Positions 42,429 through 52,924 of a stretch of 64,000 bases of DNA are shown here, one piece after another (within the stretch, counting starts at the first letter, position 1; every line of letters starts with the position of its first letter). The position numbers and the translations under genes were made by a program. This stretch comes from Paracoccus bogoriensis (GTDB taxonomy: Bacteria; Pseudomonadota; Alphaproteobacteria; Rhodobacterales; Rhodobacteraceae), in the NCBI RefSeq assembly GCF_019431455.1, contig NZ_JAHYSR010000002.1:62001-126000 (forward strand), in the 5' to 3' direction. The notes beneath the pieces were generated by a model. That model ran no database searches, had not been told where the DNA came from, and saw only the letters and a list, made by a program, of their open reading frames with translations.

Positions 42429-42599
42429 CCAGTTTCCTTTCGAGGCGCGGGTCCGGCGGGCAAGCGTGGGCTCTGCGCAGATTGTATGGCCGCTTGCGCC
42501 CCCTTATGATGGCCTGCAAGCCCTACGGCAAGCATCAGGCGCGGCACATGCCCGCCCGATCCGCGGCTGAGCGGCGGCCGGGCATCGAAGGAACGACGC

Positions 42600-43421
42600 A
42601 TGTTCAAGCAGCGCCATAACCGAAACATGCTGGAGGCGAGCTTCGCCACCCTGGCGCTGATCTATCACCAGACCGTTTACAAGCTGCGGACGCAGCACCG
42701 CAACGCGCTGGTCGGTCTGCTGCTGACGATGATGCAAAGCCTGATCATGATCGTGGTTCTGATGACCCTGTTCCTGCTGATCGGCGTCCGCACATCGCCG
42801 ATCCGCGGCGATTTCATGCTCTACATCATGTCGGGCATCTTCATCTTCATGACTCATGTGCAGACGGCGGGGCAGGTCGCAAACAGCCACTCCATCTCGT
42901 CGGCGCTGGTCAAGCACGAGCCATTGAACGCCGCTATCCTGATTTCGGCAGCAGCCCTGTCGGTGCTCTACCGCCAGACGATCGTTTGCCTGACGGTGCT
43001 GGCCACATACCATCTGGCTTTTGCACCGATCTCGATTTACGACCCGGTCGGGGCGGCAGCCCTGTTCCTGCTGGCGTGGTTTTCCGGTGTCTCTGTCGGA
43101 ATCATCTTTCTGGGCATAAAGCCCTGGGCGCCGGCCCTGGCGGCCACGCTGACCATCTTCTATCAGCGGATCAACATGTTCGCCTCGGGCAAGATGTTTG
43201 TCGCCAACACGATTCCCGGCTTCATCCTGCCCTGGTTCATCTGGAACCCGCTGTTTCACCTGATCGACCAGCAACGGGGTTTCCTCTTCATCAACTACGC
43301 GCCGCACCGCACCGTGCTGCTTTATCCGCTGTGGTTCTCGATCGGGGCGCTGATGATCGGCCTGCTGATCAACTTCACCACCCGCAAGTACGAATCCGCC
43401 AGCTGGGGCGCGATGCAGTAA
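42600..43421 (+). CDS. ABC-2 type polysaccharide export permease (KpsM-like), no adjacent ATPase
   Basis: 273 residues with about six membrane segments after a basic, cytoplasmic N-terminus (MFKQRHNRNMLEAS). The arrangement and segments such as LLTMMQSLIMIVVLMTLFLLIG and SGIFIFMTHVQTAGQVANS fit the inner-membrane channel subunit of capsule and O-antigen exporters. Such permeases require a KpsT-type ATPase, normally encoded next to them, but none is present; the next gene is dnaK. It is divergent from the glycan operon, which suggests it may export that product with an ATPase encoded elsewhere. Confidence 0.78.
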   Translation: MFKQRHNRNMLEASFATLALIYHQTVYKLRTQHRNALVGLLLTMMQSLIMIVVLMTLFLLIGVRTSPIRGDFMLYIMSGIFIFMTHVQTAGQVANSHSISSALVKHEPLNAAILISAAALSVLYRQTIVCLTVLATYHLAFAPISIYDPVGAAALFLLAWFSGVSVGIIFLGIKPWAPALAATLTIFYQRINMFASGKMFVANTIPGFILPWFIWNPLFHLIDQQRGFLFINYAPHRTVLLYPLWFSIGALMIGLLINFTTRKYESASWGAMQ

Positions 43422-43439
43422 CAAGCGGACTCGCCGCTG

Positions 43440-43468
43440 CTTGCGGGCCTGAAATCCATCCCTATATA
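43440..43468 (+). promoter_or_regulatory. RpoH (sigma-32) type promoter of dnaK
   Basis: CTTG at 43440-43443, a 17-base spacer, and CCTATATA at 43461-43468 match the alphaproteobacterial heat-shock promoter pattern (CTTG, 17-18 bases, CYTATNT). It lies about 108 bp upstream of the dnaK start. Confidence 0.7.
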
Positions 43469-43575
43469 CAGCCGCGAAGCCATTCCGGCAGAGCCGGGAC
43501 CAAATCAAGGGATCGGGCCTTGGGGGCCGCAACGGACCCGAAGCCTGAACATCGCCGCAAGAAAGGTTAAGAACT

Positions 43576-45492
43576 ATGTCCAAAGTCATCGGCATCGACC
43601 TCGGCACCACGAACAGCTGCGTCGCGATCATGGACGGCAGCCAGCCCAAGGTCATCGAGAACAGCGAAGGCGCCCGCACCACGCCCTCGATCGTGGGCTT
43701 TACGGATAACGAGCGTCTGGTCGGCCAGCCCGCCAAGCGTCAGGCGGTCACGAACCCCGCCAATACGATCTTTGCGGTCAAGCGCCTGATCGGCCGCCGG
43801 ATCGACGATGAAGCCGTCGAAAAGGACAAGAAGCTCGTCCCCTACGCCATTGTCGATGGCGGCAATGGCGACGCCTGGGTCGAGGTGAAGGGCGAGAAGT
43901 TCTCGCCCGCGCAGGTCAGCGCGATGATCCTGCAAAAGATGAAGGAAACCGCCGAAAGCTATCTGGGCGAGCCCGTCACCCAGGCGGTCATCACCGTTCC
44001 GGCCTATTTCAACGATGCGCAGCGTCAGGCCACCAAGGACGCGGGCAAGATCGCGGGCCTCGAAGTGCTGCGAATCATCAACGAGCCGACGGCCGCCGCG
44101 CTGGCCTATGGCCTGGACAAGAAGGACAGCAAGACCATCGCCGTTTATGACCTTGGCGGCGGCACCTTCGACATCACCATCCTGGAAATCGACGACGGCC
44201 TGTTCGAGGTGAAATCGACCAACGGGGACACGTTCCTCGGCGGCGAGGACTTCGACATGCGCATCGTCAATTACCTGGCCGAGGAGTTCAAGAAAGAGCA
44301 TGGCGTCGATCTGACCGGCGACAAGATGGCGCTGCAGCGCCTGAAGGAAGCGGCCGAAAAGGCCAAGATCGAACTGTCCTCGTCCACCCAGACCGAGATC
44401 AACCAGCCCTTCATCAGCATGGACAAGAACAGCGGCACCCCGCTGCACCTTGTTGTCAAGCTGACCCGCGCCAAGCTGGAAAGCCTGGTGGCCGACCTGA
44501 TCAAGCGCACCATGAAGCCCGTGCAAGAGGCGCTGAAGGATGCCGGCTGCTCGAAATCCGACATCGACGAGGTCGTTCTGGTCGGCGGCATGACCCGGAT
44601 GCCCAAGGTTGTGCAGGAAGTGACCGAGTTTTTCGGCAAGGAGCCGCACAAGGGCGTGAACCCCGACGAGGTCGTGGCGCTTGGCGCGGCGATCCAGGCT
44701 GGCGTGTTGCAGGGTGACGTGAAGGATGTCGTGCTGCTGGATGTGACGCCGCTGTCGCTGGGGATCGAAACGCTTGGTGGGGTCTTTACCCGCCTGATCG
44801 ACCGCAACACCACGATCCCGACCAAGAAGTCGCAGATCTTCTCGACCGCCGAGGATAACCAGAACGCGGTGACGATCCGCGTTTTCCAAGGTGAGCGCGA
44901 GATGGCCGCAGACAACAAGTTGCTGGGCCAGTTCAACCTGGAAAACATCCCGCCCGCGCCGCGTGGTATGCCTCAGATCGAGGTGACCTTCGACATCGAC
45001 GCCAACGGCATCGTTTCGGTCAGCGCCAAGGACAAGGGCACCGGCAAGGAGCAGAAGATCACCATCCAGGCCTCGGGCGGTCTTACCGACGAAGAGATCG
45101 AGCGGATGATCAAGGATGCCGAGCAGAATGCCGAGGCCGACCGATCCCGCCGTGAACTGGTCGAGGTCAGGAACCAGGCCGAAAGCCTGATCCATTCGAC
45201 CCGCAAGTCGCTGGAAGAGCATGGCGACAAGGTCGATGGTTCGACCGTCGAGGCGATCGAACTGGCGCTCGGTGCGCTGGAGGAAGCGGTCAAGTCCGAC
45301 GATGCCGGCAAGATCCGCTCGGGCATCCAGAACGTGATGGACGCCTCGATGCGTCTTGGCGAGGCGATCTACAAGGCGCAGCAGGGCGCCGAGGACGGCT
45401 CTGACGATAAAGGTGACAATCCGCGCAGCGTGGACGATGACATCGTGGACGCCGATTTCGAGGATCTGGGCAAAGACAAGAAGCGCGGCTGA
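43576..45492 (+). CDS. dnaK: Chaperone DnaK (Hsp70)
   Basis: 638 residues. ATP-dependent folding chaperone of the cytoplasm. The nucleotide-binding domain begins with [51 protein letters not shown] and [13 protein letters not shown] are Hsp70 signatures; the substrate-binding domain includes [15 protein letters not shown]; the C-terminal tail is the usual acidic [12 protein letters not shown] followed by a basic end. It lies behind a heat-shock type promoter with ATG preceded by AAAGG. A terminator hairpin separates it from dnaJ. Confidence 0.98.
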   Translation: MSKVIGIDLGTTNSCVAIMDGSQPKVIENSEGARTTPSIVGFTDNERLVGQPAKRQAVTNPANTIFAVKRLIGRRIDDEAVEKDKKLVPYAIVDGGNGDAWVEVKGEKFSPAQVSAMILQKMKETAESYLGEPVTQAVITVPAYFNDAQRQATKDAGKIAGLEVLRIINEPTAAALAYGLDKKDSKTIAVYDLGGGTFDITILEIDDGLFEVKSTNGDTFLGGEDFDMRIVNYLAEEFKKEHGVDLTGDKMALQRLKEAAEKAKIELSSSTQTEINQPFISMDKNSGTPLHLVVKLTRAKLESLVADLIKRTMKPVQEALKDAGCSKSDIDEVVLVGGMTRMPKVVQEVTEFFGKEPHKGVNPDEVVALGAAIQAGVLQGDVKDVVLLDVTPLSLGIETLGGVFTRLIDRNTTIPTKKSQIFSTAEDNQNAVTIRVFQGEREMAADNKLLGQFNLENIPPAPRGMPQIEVTFDIDANGIVSVSAKDKGTGKEQKITIQASGGLTDEEIERMIKDAEQNAEADRSRRELVEVRNQAESLIHSTRKSLEEHGDKVDGSTVEAIELALGALEEAVKSDDAGKIRSGIQNVMDASMRLGEAIYKAQQGAEDGSDDKGDNPRSVDDDIVDADFEDLGKDKKRG

Positions 45493-45515
45493 TCCGGGCC
45501 GCGAACCCGAGAAGG

Positions 45516-45545
45516 GCCGGCCCGCGCATCAGCGGGCCGGCTTGT
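45516..45545 (+). terminator. Terminator hairpin between dnaK and dnaJ
   Basis: A perfect 10-bp stem (GCCGGCCCGC 45516-45525 and GCGGGCCGGC 45532-45541) with a 6-base loop is followed by TTGTT. Partial termination here would keep DnaK more abundant than DnaJ. Confidence 0.7.
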
Positions 45546-45574
45546 TCGTTGGGGATTGCTGAACAGGACGACAG

Positions 45575-46735
45575 ATGAGCAAGCGTTGCTACTACGAGGT
45601 GCTCGGGATCAGCCGCGGCGCCTCGGCGGACGAGATCAAGAAAGCCTATCGCCGCAAGGCCAAGGAGCTGCATCCCGACCGCAACAAGGACGACGCCACA
45701 GCCGAGGCCCGGTTCAAGGAGGTGAACGAGGCCTATGATTGCCTCAAGGACGATCAGAAGAGGGCCGCCTATGACCGCTTCGGCCACGCGGCCTTCGAGG
45801 GTGGCGGCGGTGGATTCGGTAGCGCGCGCGGCGGCCATCCGGGCGATTTCGGTGCGGCTTTCGCGGATGTGTTCGAGGATCTTTTCGGCGACATGATGGG
45901 CCGCCGCGGCGGCGGCGGGCGGTCGCGTGCCCAACGCGGCCAGGATCTGCGCTACAATCTGCGTGTCACGCTGGAAGAGGCCTATCGCGGCGTTCAGAAG
46001 GTCATCACCGTTCGAGGCTCGGTCATCTGCGAGGAATGTCAAGGCACCGGGGCCGAGGGCGCGTCCCAACCCGCCGTCTGCCCTACCTGCGCGGGCATGG
46101 GCAAGGTCCGGGCGCAGCAGGGTTTCTTTACCGTGGAACGCACCTGCCCGACCTGCGGCGGTGCGGGGCAGATCGTCAAGAACCCCTGCAAGGCCTGCCA
46201 CGGGGCGGGCCGGGTGGAACGCGAACGCACGCTGTCGGTGAACATCCCTGCCGGCGTCGAGACAGGCACGCGCATCCGCCTGGCCGGCGAGGGCGAGGCC
46301 GGTCTGCGCGGTGGGCCTTCGGGCGATCTCTATATTTTCGTCGAGGTGGCCCAGCACGAGATTTTCCTGCGCGAGGGCAAGATGCTGGCCTGTCAGGTTC
46401 CGGTCAGCATGGCGACCGCCGCGCTTGGCGGCGAGGTCGAGGTGCCGACCATCGACGGAGGCCGGGCTCGGGTCAAGGTGCCTGCGGGCAGCCAGTCGGG
46501 CCGTCAGATGCGCCTGCGCGGCAAGGGGATGCCACCCTTGCGCCACGGTCCCGGCGCGGGCGGCGATTTCGGCGACATGCTGATCGAGCTGACGGTCGAG
46601 ACGCCGGTGAACCTGTCGCCGCGCCAGAAGGAGCTGCTGCGCGAGTTCGAGGCCGCCGGTTCCGGCGGTAACAGCCCTCAATCCGAGGGCTTCTTCGACA
46701 AGGTCCGGCATTTCTGGGAAGGCATGACCCGTTAG
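45575..46735 (+). CDS. dnaJ: Co-chaperone DnaJ (Hsp40)
   Basis: 386 residues. The J-domain (1-70) carries the HPD motif in ELHPDRNK, which stimulates DnaK ATPase. A Gly/Phe-rich region (about 75-115) follows, then four zinc-finger motifs [24 protein letters not shown] and CKACHGAG, and the C-terminal substrate-binding and dimerisation domains ([27 protein letters not shown]). It lies 82 bases after dnaK with a hairpin in between. Confidence 0.97.
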   Translation: MSKRCYYEVLGISRGASADEIKKAYRRKAKELHPDRNKDDATAEARFKEVNEAYDCLKDDQKRAAYDRFGHAAFEGGGGGFGSARGGHPGDFGAAFADVFEDLFGDMMGRRGGGGRSRAQRGQDLRYNLRVTLEEAYRGVQKVITVRGSVICEECQGTGAEGASQPAVCPTCAGMGKVRAQQGFFTVERTCPTCGGAGQIVKNPCKACHGAGRVERERTLSVNIPAGVETGTRIRLAGEGEAGLRGGPSGDLYIFVEVAQHEIFLREGKMLACQVPVSMATAALGGEVEVPTIDGGRARVKVPAGSQSGRQMRLRGKGMPPLRHGPGAGGDFGDMLIELTVETPVNLSPRQKELLREFEAAGSGGNSPQSEGFFDKVRHFWEGMTR

Positions 46736-46777
46736 GCGTTAGCGATTTCTTTACGGTCTTTCTGCCATGCTTGCGGC

Positions 46778-47545
46778 ATGGACCAGAATCGCGCCTTCGC
46801 TGAAATGCCCCTGCCCCTTTTCGCGCCAGCCCCCGATGACGTGGCGCGGCCCCCGACCGGGGGCAGGCGCCCGCCCTCGTATCTGGCCGATCACCGGGCA
46901 CGGCTGCGCGAACGCTTCATGGTGGGCGGGGCTGCCGCGCTGCCGGATTACGAGATGCTTGAACTTGTCCTGTTCCGGGCCATTCCGCGACAGGATGTAA
47001 AGCCCCTTGCCCGTCGCCTGATCGAGGTTTTCGGCGATTTCAACCGCGTCGTTACCGCTCCTCCGGCGCGCCTGCAACAGGTCGATGGCGTCGGTCCCGC
47101 AGTCGTCACCGAATTGAAGATCGTCGAGGCCGCGGCGCAACGAATGGCGCGCGCCCGGGTGATGCACCGTCCGGTCCTGTCCGGTTGGCAAGCGCTTCTG
47201 GACTATTGTCATACCGCCATGGCGCATGGCGAGATCGAGGAATTCCGCGTCCTGTTCCTGGACCGAAAGAACATCCTGATTGCCGACGAAGCACAGGCGC
47301 GCGGCACGGTCGATCATGTCCCCGTCTATCCGCGAGAGGTGATCCGACGTGCGCTGGAATTGAATGCTTCGGCGCTGATCCTTGTGCACAATCATCCCTC
47401 AGGTGATCCCACACCCTCGGATGCCGACATCGCCATGACCGCCCGCATCGCTCAGGCGGCCGAAAGCATGGGAATCACCGTCCACGACCATCTGATCATC
47501 GGCAAGTCGCGCGAACTGAGCTTTCGTTCGGAGGGGTTGCTCTGA
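46778..47545 (+). CDS. radC: RadC-family JAB-domain protein
   Basis: 255 residues. An N-terminal UPF0758 helical region (YLADHRARLRERFMVGGAAALPDYEMLELVLF) with a helix-hairpin-helix-like LQQVDGVGPAVVTELK precedes the JAMM/MPN metalloprotease-like domain. Its zinc ligands are visible in VHNHPSGDPTPSDAD (HxH...SxxD), and the upstream Glu is in EEFRVLFLD. Despite the name, a role in DNA repair is not established for the family. It starts 42 bases after dnaJ and may be read from the same transcript. Confidence 0.92.
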   Translation: MDQNRAFAEMPLPLFAPAPDDVARPPTGGRRPPSYLADHRARLRERFMVGGAAALPDYEMLELVLFRAIPRQDVKPLARRLIEVFGDFNRVVTAPPARLQQVDGVGPAVVTELKIVEAAAQRMARARVMHRPVLSGWQALLDYCHTAMAHGEIEEFRVLFLDRKNILIADEAQARGTVDHVPVYPREVIRRALELNASALILVHNHPSGDPTPSDADIAMTARIAQAAESMGITVHDHLIIGKSRELSFRSEGLL

Positions 47546-47784
47546 GGCGAGCCACCTGTCACCCTGGCCGAGCCGGCAAGATGGCTGCGACAGCACGTTG
47601 CATCCTGGACGCAGGCGATGGCCGACGGTCCAGCGGATGCGGCGATTTGCGACGCCGCTTGCGGGCTTATCATCTGGACTGACACGGATTTGAACGCTAG
47701 AACCGCCTGCGCGAAGGCTGCGTTCGGACGCGGCCCGGAATGTCGTATCGGCCAAGATTTGAGGCCCGAATTGGAGTATGACCC

Positions 47785-48348
47785 GTGTCCCACGCAGATG
47801 ACCACGTAGGCACCCGGAGGGATTTCCTCTATTATGCCACGGCGGGCGCAGGCACGGTGGCCGCCGGTGCCGCCGCCTGGACGCTTGTGAATCAGATGAA
47901 CCCGTCGGCCGATGTGCAGGCGCTTGCCTCGATCCAGGTCGATGTCAGCGGCGTCGCTCCGGGTTCGCAGATCACCGTGCTGTTTCTGGGCAAGCCCGTG
48001 TTCATCCGCCGCCGCACCCCCGCCGAGATCGAGGCGGCGCGCGCAGTGCAGTTGAACGAACTGATGGACCAGAACGCGCAGAACCCGAATATTGGCGACA
48101 ACGAGCCTGCGATCGACCAGAACCGGACGCTTGATGCCGAAGGCGAATGGCTGGTCCAGATCGGCGTCTGCACCCATCTGGGCTGCGTCCCGATCGGTGA
48201 CGGCGCGGGCGATTTCGGCGGCTGGTTCTGTCCCTGCCACGGCAGCCACTACGACACGGCCGGGCGCATCCGTCGCGGTCCCGCGCCGCAAAACATGCAC
48301 ATTCCCGTGGCGTCGTTCCTGAACGACACCACCATCCAGCTGGGCTGA
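47785..48348 (+). CDS. petA: Ubiquinol-cytochrome c reductase Rieske iron-sulfur subunit
   Basis: 187 residues from a GTG start. The N-terminus resembles the P. denitrificans protein (MSHADDH, then [14 protein letters not shown]) with a twin-arginine-like RRDF followed by the single membrane helix (about 13-35). The 2Fe-2S ligands are Cys129 and His131 in CTHLGC and Cys149 and His152 in CPCHGSHYD, with Cys134 and Cys151 forming the disulfide. It transfers electrons from ubiquinol to cytochrome c1. The 239-bp gap upstream of it contains no gene and presumably the petABC promoter, though no clear box could be assigned. Confidence 0.97.
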   Translation: MSHADDHVGTRRDFLYYATAGAGTVAAGAAAWTLVNQMNPSADVQALASIQVDVSGVAPGSQITVLFLGKPVFIRRRTPAEIEAARAVQLNELMDQNAQNPNIGDNEPAIDQNRTLDAEGEWLVQIGVCTHLGCVPIGDGAGDFGGWFCPCHGSHYDTAGRIRRGPAPQNMHIPVASFLNDTTIQLG

Positions 48349-48358
48349 GGGGGGACCG

Positions 48359-49681
48359 ATGGCCGGAATTCCGCACGATCATTACGAACCCAAGTCCGGG
48401 TTCGAGCGCTGGCTGCACCGCCGCCTTCCGGTGGCGGGGCTGCTTTACGACACCCTGATGATTCCCACGCCCAAGAACCTGAACTGGATGTGGATCTGGG
48501 GCATCGTCCTTGTGTTCTGCCTTGTGCTTCAGATCGTTACCGGCATCGTGCTGGTGATGCATTACACGCCGCATGTCGATCTGGCCTTCGCCAGCGTCGA
48601 GCACATCATGCGCAACGTGAATGGCGGCTACATGCTGCGCTATCTGCACGCGAACGGCGCTTCGCTGTTCTTCGTGGCGGTGTATCTGCACATCTTCCGG
48701 GGCCTCTATTACGGCAGCTACAAGGCCCCGCGCGAAGTGACCTGGATCATCGGCATGTTGATTTACCTGCTGATGATGGCCACGGCCTTCATGGGCTACG
48801 TGCTGCCCTGGGGTCAGATGTCCTTCTGGGGCGCGACCGTGATCACCGGCCTCTTCGGCGCCATTCCCGGCGTGGGCGAGGCTATCCAGACCTGGCTTCT
48901 GGGCGGACCGGCGGTCGATAATGCGACGCTTAACCGGTTCTTCTCGCTGCATTATCTGTTGCCCTTCGTGATCCTGGGCCTGGTGATCGTGCATATCTGG
49001 GCCTTCCACACGACCGGCAACAACAACCCCACCGGGGTCGAGGTGCGCCGGTCCAGCAAGGAAGAGGCCGCGCGCGACACACTGCCCTTCTGGCCCTATT
49101 TCGTGATCAAGGATCTGTTCGCCCTGGCGCTGATCCTGGTCGTTTTCTTCGCCATCGTCGGCTTCATGCCGAACTATCTGGGCCATGCCGACAACTACAT
49201 TCCCGCCAACCCGATGGTGACGCCGGCCCATATCGTGCCGGAATGGTATTTCCTGCCCTTCTACGCCATCCTGCGCGCCTTCGACGGCGATGTCTGGCTG
49301 GTGCAGCTGGTCCAGTTCCTCACCTTCGGCATCGTTGACGCCAAGTTCTTCGGCGTGTTGGCGATGTTCGGCGCGATTCTGGTCCTGGCGCTTGCGCCCT
49401 GGCTGGACACGTCGCGGGTCCGCTCGGGCCGCTATCGCCCGATGTTCAAATGGTGGTTCTGGCTGCTGGCCGCGGACTTCATGTTGCTGATGTGGGTCGG
49501 CGCCATGCCGGCCGAGGGGATCTATCCCTACATCGCGCTGGTCGGGTCGGCCTACTGGTTCGCCTTTTTCCTCGTGATCCTGCCATTGCTTGGCGTGATC
49601 GAGAAACCCGATCCCGTCCCGGCCACGATCGAGGAAGACTTCAACGCGCATTACGGCGCCAAGGCGACACCGGCCGAATAA
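48359..49681 (+). CDS. petB: Ubiquinol-cytochrome c reductase cytochrome b subunit
   Basis: 440 residues with eight transmembrane helices and four heme-ligand histidines on helices B and D (one in [22 protein letters not shown], another in [23 protein letters not shown]). The PEWY motif of the quinol-oxidising Qo site is intact in [13 protein letters not shown]. It starts 10 bases after petA. The C-terminal extension past the eighth helix ([21 protein letters not shown]) resembles other Rhodobacterales cytochrome b proteins. Confidence 0.97.
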   Translation: MAGIPHDHYEPKSGFERWLHRRLPVAGLLYDTLMIPTPKNLNWMWIWGIVLVFCLVLQIVTGIVLVMHYTPHVDLAFASVEHIMRNVNGGYMLRYLHANGASLFFVAVYLHIFRGLYYGSYKAPREVTWIIGMLIYLLMMATAFMGYVLPWGQMSFWGATVITGLFGAIPGVGEAIQTWLLGGPAVDNATLNRFFSLHYLLPFVILGLVIVHIWAFHTTGNNNPTGVEVRRSSKEEAARDTLPFWPYFVIKDLFALALILVVFFAIVGFMPNYLGHADNYIPANPMVTPAHIVPEWYFLPFYAILRAFDGDVWLVQLVQFLTFGIVDAKFFGVLAMFGAILVLALAPWLDTSRVRSGRYRPMFKWWFWLLAADFMLLMWVGAMPAEGIYPYIALVGSAYWFAFFLVILPLLGVIEKPDPVPATIEEDFNAHYGAKATPAE

Positions 49682-49694
49682 GGAGAGCCTAGGA

Positions 49695-50852
49695 ATGACC
49701 CTGAGAACAAAGACGCTCACGGCGGCTCTGGCGCTGACGATCTCTGCCGGCGGGCTGGCTTGGGCGCAGGACAGCACGACCGTTCCGATGACGGCCCCGG
49801 CCGATGCCCCCGCCATGGGGGCCGGAGGCACGAACTTCGTCGCCTCACCCGAGACGACCGAAGCCCCCACGGCCGAGGCAGAGGCGACCGAAGCCCCTGC
49901 TGAGGACGCGGCGGCAGACGCGGCTGCAGAGGAAGAAGCGCCCATCGACGAAGCCGCAGCCGGGGCCGATGCGGTCGGCCTGTCTGCGGGCGGGGAATCC
50001 GTTGTTCCCGTTGAGACGACCGAGGCGGTGCCCGCCGTCGAGGATCATGCCCGTCTGGAAACCGGTATCGAGGAAGCCCTCGATCCGGGCGCCGACGAGG
50101 AAGCGGTCGATCCCTATGGCGGCGGCAGCTATTACGGCCATACCGAGGATGTTGCCTTCAGCTTCGAGGGCCCGTTCGGCCGCTTTGACCAGTTCCAGCT
50201 TCAGCGTGGCCTTCAGGTCTATACCGAGGTCTGTGCCGCCTGCCACGGCCTGGAATTCGTTCCGATCCGCACCTTGTCGGACCGGAACGGCCCCGGCCTG
50301 CCTGAAAACCAGGTTCGTGCCTATGCAGCCGAGTTGCTGCCGATCTTCGACCCTGCCTTGGGCGAAGAGCGTCCGCGCGTCCCTACCGACCACTTCCCCA
50401 GTATCGAGGGTGCGGGCATGGGCCCGGATCTCTCGGTGATGGCCAAGGCGCGTGCGGGCTTTCACGGTCCCTATGGCACCGGGATCAATCAGCTTGTGCG
50501 CGGCATCGGCGGCCCGGAATACATCTATTCGCTTCTGACGGGCTATACCGGACAGGAGAAGGAAGAGGCGGGCACGCTGTATTATGGCAACACCGCGTTT
50601 CCGGGCGGATGGATCAGCATGGCGCCCCCGCTGTCGGATGACCGCGTGACCTATGAGGACGGCACGCCGGCCACGGTCGAGCAGATGTCGCTGGATGTTG
50701 CGGCCTTCCTGATGTGGACTGCCGAACCCAAGATGATGGAACGCAAGCAGGTCGGGCTTGTGTCGGTTCTGTTCCTGATTCTGTTGACGGTGCTGCTGTA
50801 TCTGACCAACAAGCGTCTCTGGGCGCCGCACAAGAACAAGCCGAAGCATTGA
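49695..50852 (+). CDS. petC: Cytochrome c1 with Paracoccus-type acidic N-terminal domain
   Basis: 385 residues. A signal peptide ends at AWA (about residue 24). Residues 25 to about 140 are an Ala/Glu/Asp/Pro-rich low-complexity segment, the acidic domain known from P. denitrificans cytochrome c1, here shorter than my recollection of that protein (about 450 residues in total). Heme c attaches at CAACH (180-184) and the Met ligand lies in [11 protein letters not shown] near residue 310. A single C-terminal membrane helix ([15 protein letters not shown]) anchors it, ending in a basic tail. It passes electrons from the Rieske protein to soluble or membrane cytochrome c. Confidence 0.97.
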   Translation: MTLRTKTLTAALALTISAGGLAWAQDSTTVPMTAPADAPAMGAGGTNFVASPETTEAPTAEAEATEAPAEDAAADAAAEEEAPIDEAAAGADAVGLSAGGESVVPVETTEAVPAVEDHARLETGIEEALDPGADEEAVDPYGGGSYYGHTEDVAFSFEGPFGRFDQFQLQRGLQVYTEVCAACHGLEFVPIRTLSDRNGPGLPENQVRAYAAELLPIFDPALGEERPRVPTDHFPSIEGAGMGPDLSVMAKARAGFHGPYGTGINQLVRGIGGPEYIYSLLTGYTGQEKEEAGTLYYGNTAFPGGWISMAPPLSDDRVTYEDGTPATVEQMSLDVAAFLMWTAEPKMMERKQVGLVSVLFLILLTVLLYLTNKRLWAPHKNKPKH

Positions 50853-50872
50853 TCGTCGCGAACAGCCAGGAG

Positions 50873-50896
50873 CGCGCCCCTTTCGGGGCGCGTTTT
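50873..50896 (+). terminator. Intrinsic terminator of petABC
   Basis: CGCGCCCC (50873-50880), loop TTTC and GGGGCGCG (50885-50892) form a perfect 8-bp stem followed by TTTTGCGTTT, 20 bases after the petC stop. Confidence 0.85.
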
Positions 50897-50957
50897 GCGT
50901 TTCTGGACAAGCCGCGTGCGGCGGCTTCACATGAGCGTCGGTCGTAAGGAGGGGAAC

Positions 50958-51836
50958 ATGGCGATCTGGAATCTGGGGTCGATCAATATCGACCACGTCT
51001 ATCGCTTGCCGCATCTGCCGCAGCCTGGCGAGACACTGGCGGCGCACGGCTACGGACTGGGTCTTGGGGGCAAGGGCGCAAACCAGTCTGTCGCGGCGGC
51101 GCGGGCGGGCTCGGTCACGCATCATCTGGGCGCCATGGGGGCGGGCGATGACTGGGTTGTGGCGCGCCTGGATGCAGCCGGGATCCGCACGGGCGCGATC
51201 CAGCGCTTGCCCAAGCAGGCCACGGGTCATGCCATCATCCTGCTTGATGCCGAAGCCGAGAACGCCATCGTCATTCACCCCGGCGCCAACCGCGCCATCG
51301 ACGAGGCGCGCCTGACCCGCGATCTGGCGGGGATTGCCCCTGGCGATCTGCTGCTGCTGCAAAACGAGACCAGCGCCCAGCCCGAAGCCGCCTGTGCAGC
51401 AAAGGCTCGGGGGGCGCGCGTGATCTATTCGGCGGCTCCCTTCGACCTGGCCGCCGTTTGCGCGGTGCTGCCCCATGTCACGATCTTGGCCATGAACGAA
51501 GGCGAGGCCGCGCAGCTGGCCGCCGCGATGCCCCAGGGGCCAGGCGTCGAGGCCATGCTGATTACCAAGGGGGCGAAAGGGGCTGAATATCGTGACCTGC
51601 GGACGGGTGCGGTGCATCATCAGCCCGCTTTCCGCGTCGATCCGGTGGACACGACCGGCGCGGGCGACACCTTTGCGGGTTATTTCGCCGCCGGGCTGGA
51701 TCAGGGTCTGGATGTGGCGCAGGCCCTGCGCCTGGCCTCGGGTGCGGCGGCGCTGAAGGTCACGCGGCCGGGGGCGGGCGACGCCATCCCCAGCCGCGCC
51801 GAGGTCGAGGCATTTCTGGCCAATCAGCCGATCTGA
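50958..51836 (+). CDS. PfkB/ribokinase-family carbohydrate kinase
   Basis: 292 residues. The N-terminal [20 protein letters not shown] and [15 protein letters not shown] (substrate binding) and the C-terminal [13 protein letters not shown] (anion hole and catalytic Asp) are the two PfkB signatures. The overall pattern fits ribokinase or a close relative phosphorylating a pentose or nucleoside; the substrate cannot be fixed, and no sugar transporter is adjacent. The ATG at 50958 follows AAGGAGGGG. Its end overlaps the convergent aroC by 13 bases. Confidence 0.9.
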   Translation: MAIWNLGSINIDHVYRLPHLPQPGETLAAHGYGLGLGGKGANQSVAAARAGSVTHHLGAMGAGDDWVVARLDAAGIRTGAIQRLPKQATGHAIILLDAEAENAIVIHPGANRAIDEARLTRDLAGIAPGDLLLLQNETSAQPEAACAAKARGARVIYSAAPFDLAAVCAVLPHVTILAMNEGEAAQLAAAMPQGPGVEAMLITKGAKGAEYRDLRTGAVHHQPAFRVDPVDTTGAGDTFAGYFAAGLDQGLDVAQALRLASGAAALKVTRPGAGDAIPSRAEVEAFLANQPI

Positions 51837-52924
51837 CCGCGCAGGCCCCCGGTCTGCGCCCGGTCCATCAACAGGTGGTCCAGGATGACGCAGGCCGCCA
51901 TCGCCTCGGCCACGGGCACGGCGCGGATGCCGACGCAGGGGTCGTGGCGGCCCTTGGTGATGACCTCGATCTCTTCGCCGCGCATATTGATGGACCGGCG
52001 CGGCGTGGTGATCGAACTGGTCGGCTTGATCGCAAAGCGCACCAGGATGTCCTGCCCGGTCGAGATCCCGCCCAGGATGCCGCCCGCATGATTCGACAGG
52101 AACACGGGCCCATCCGGCCCCATGCGGATCTCGTCGGCATTGTCCACGCCGGTCAGGGCGGCGGATGCCATGCCCTCGCCGATCTCGACCGCCTTGACGG
52201 CATTGATCGACATCATCGCGGCAGCCAGATCGGTGTCCAGCTTCGCATAGATCGGCGCGCCAAGACCTGGCGGGCAGCCTTGCACCAGAACCTCGATGGC
52301 CGCGCCGACGCTGTTCTGATCCTTGCGGATGCCGTCCAGGTAATCCGACCAGGCCTGAACCGCGCCTGCGTCGGGCAGAAAGAAAGGATTGTCGTTCACC
52401 GCGCTCAGGTCCAGGCGGCTGCGGTCCAGATGCATCGCCCCCATCTGCACCATATAGCCGGTGATCCTCAGGTCGGGGACCAGCCGCGCCAGCACCGCCT
52501 GCGCCACCGCCCCCGCCGCGACCCGCGCCGCGGTTTCGCGCGCCGAGGACCGGCCCCCGCCCCGATAATCGCGGACCCCGTATTTCAGGTGATAGGTGAT
52601 GTCGGCATGGCCGGGGCGAAAGCTGGTGGCGATGTCGCCGTAATCCTTGGACCGCTGGTCGGTATTCTCGATCATCAGCTGGATCGCGGTGCCGGTGGTG
52701 ACGCCTTCGAAGACGCCGGACAGGATGCGCACCTGATCGGGCTCGCGCCGCTGCGTGGTGTGTTTGCTGGTGCCGGGGCGGCGGCGGTCCATGAAACGCT
52801 GGATATACGCCTCGGTCAGCGGCACGCCGGGCGGCACGCCGTCCACGGTCGCGCCCAAGGCGGGGCCGTGGCTTTCGCCCCAGGTGGTAAAGCGGAACTC
52901 GCGGCCGAAGGTGTTGTAGCTCAT
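51824..52924 (-). CDS. aroC: Chorismate synthase
   Basis: 366 residues, standard length. It converts 5-enolpyruvylshikimate 3-phosphate to chorismate with reduced FMN. Family signatures are [18 protein letters not shown] near the N-terminus (active-site His), [29 protein letters not shown] (second His and substrate arginines) and the C-terminal [17 protein letters not shown]. It overlaps the upstream mutS stop as ATGA, so translation is coupled although the two functions are unrelated. Confidence 0.97.
   Translation of the reverse strand: MSYNTFGREFRFTTWGESHGPALGATVDGVPPGVPLTEAYIQRFMDRRRPGTSKHTTQRREPDQVRILSGVFEGVTTGTAIQLMIENTDQRSKDYGDIATSFRPGHADITYHLKYGVRDYRGGGRSSARETAARVAAGAVAQAVLARLVPDLRITGYMVQMGAMHLDRSRLDLSAVNDNPFFLPDAGAVQAWSDYLDGIRKDQNSVGAAIEVLVQGCPPGLGAPIYAKLDTDLAAAMMSINAVKAVEIGEGMASAALTGVDNADEIRMGPDGPVFLSNHAGGILGGISTGQDILVRFAIKPTSSITTPRRSINMRGEEIEVITKGRHDPCVGIRAVPVAEAMAACVILDHLLMDRAQTGGLRGQIG

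Noticed and set aside
47640..47760. A tRNA-like T-loop on the minus strand (GTTCAAATCC)
   Set aside because: The flanking bases do not form a T-stem, and no acceptor or anticodon stem could be placed around it.
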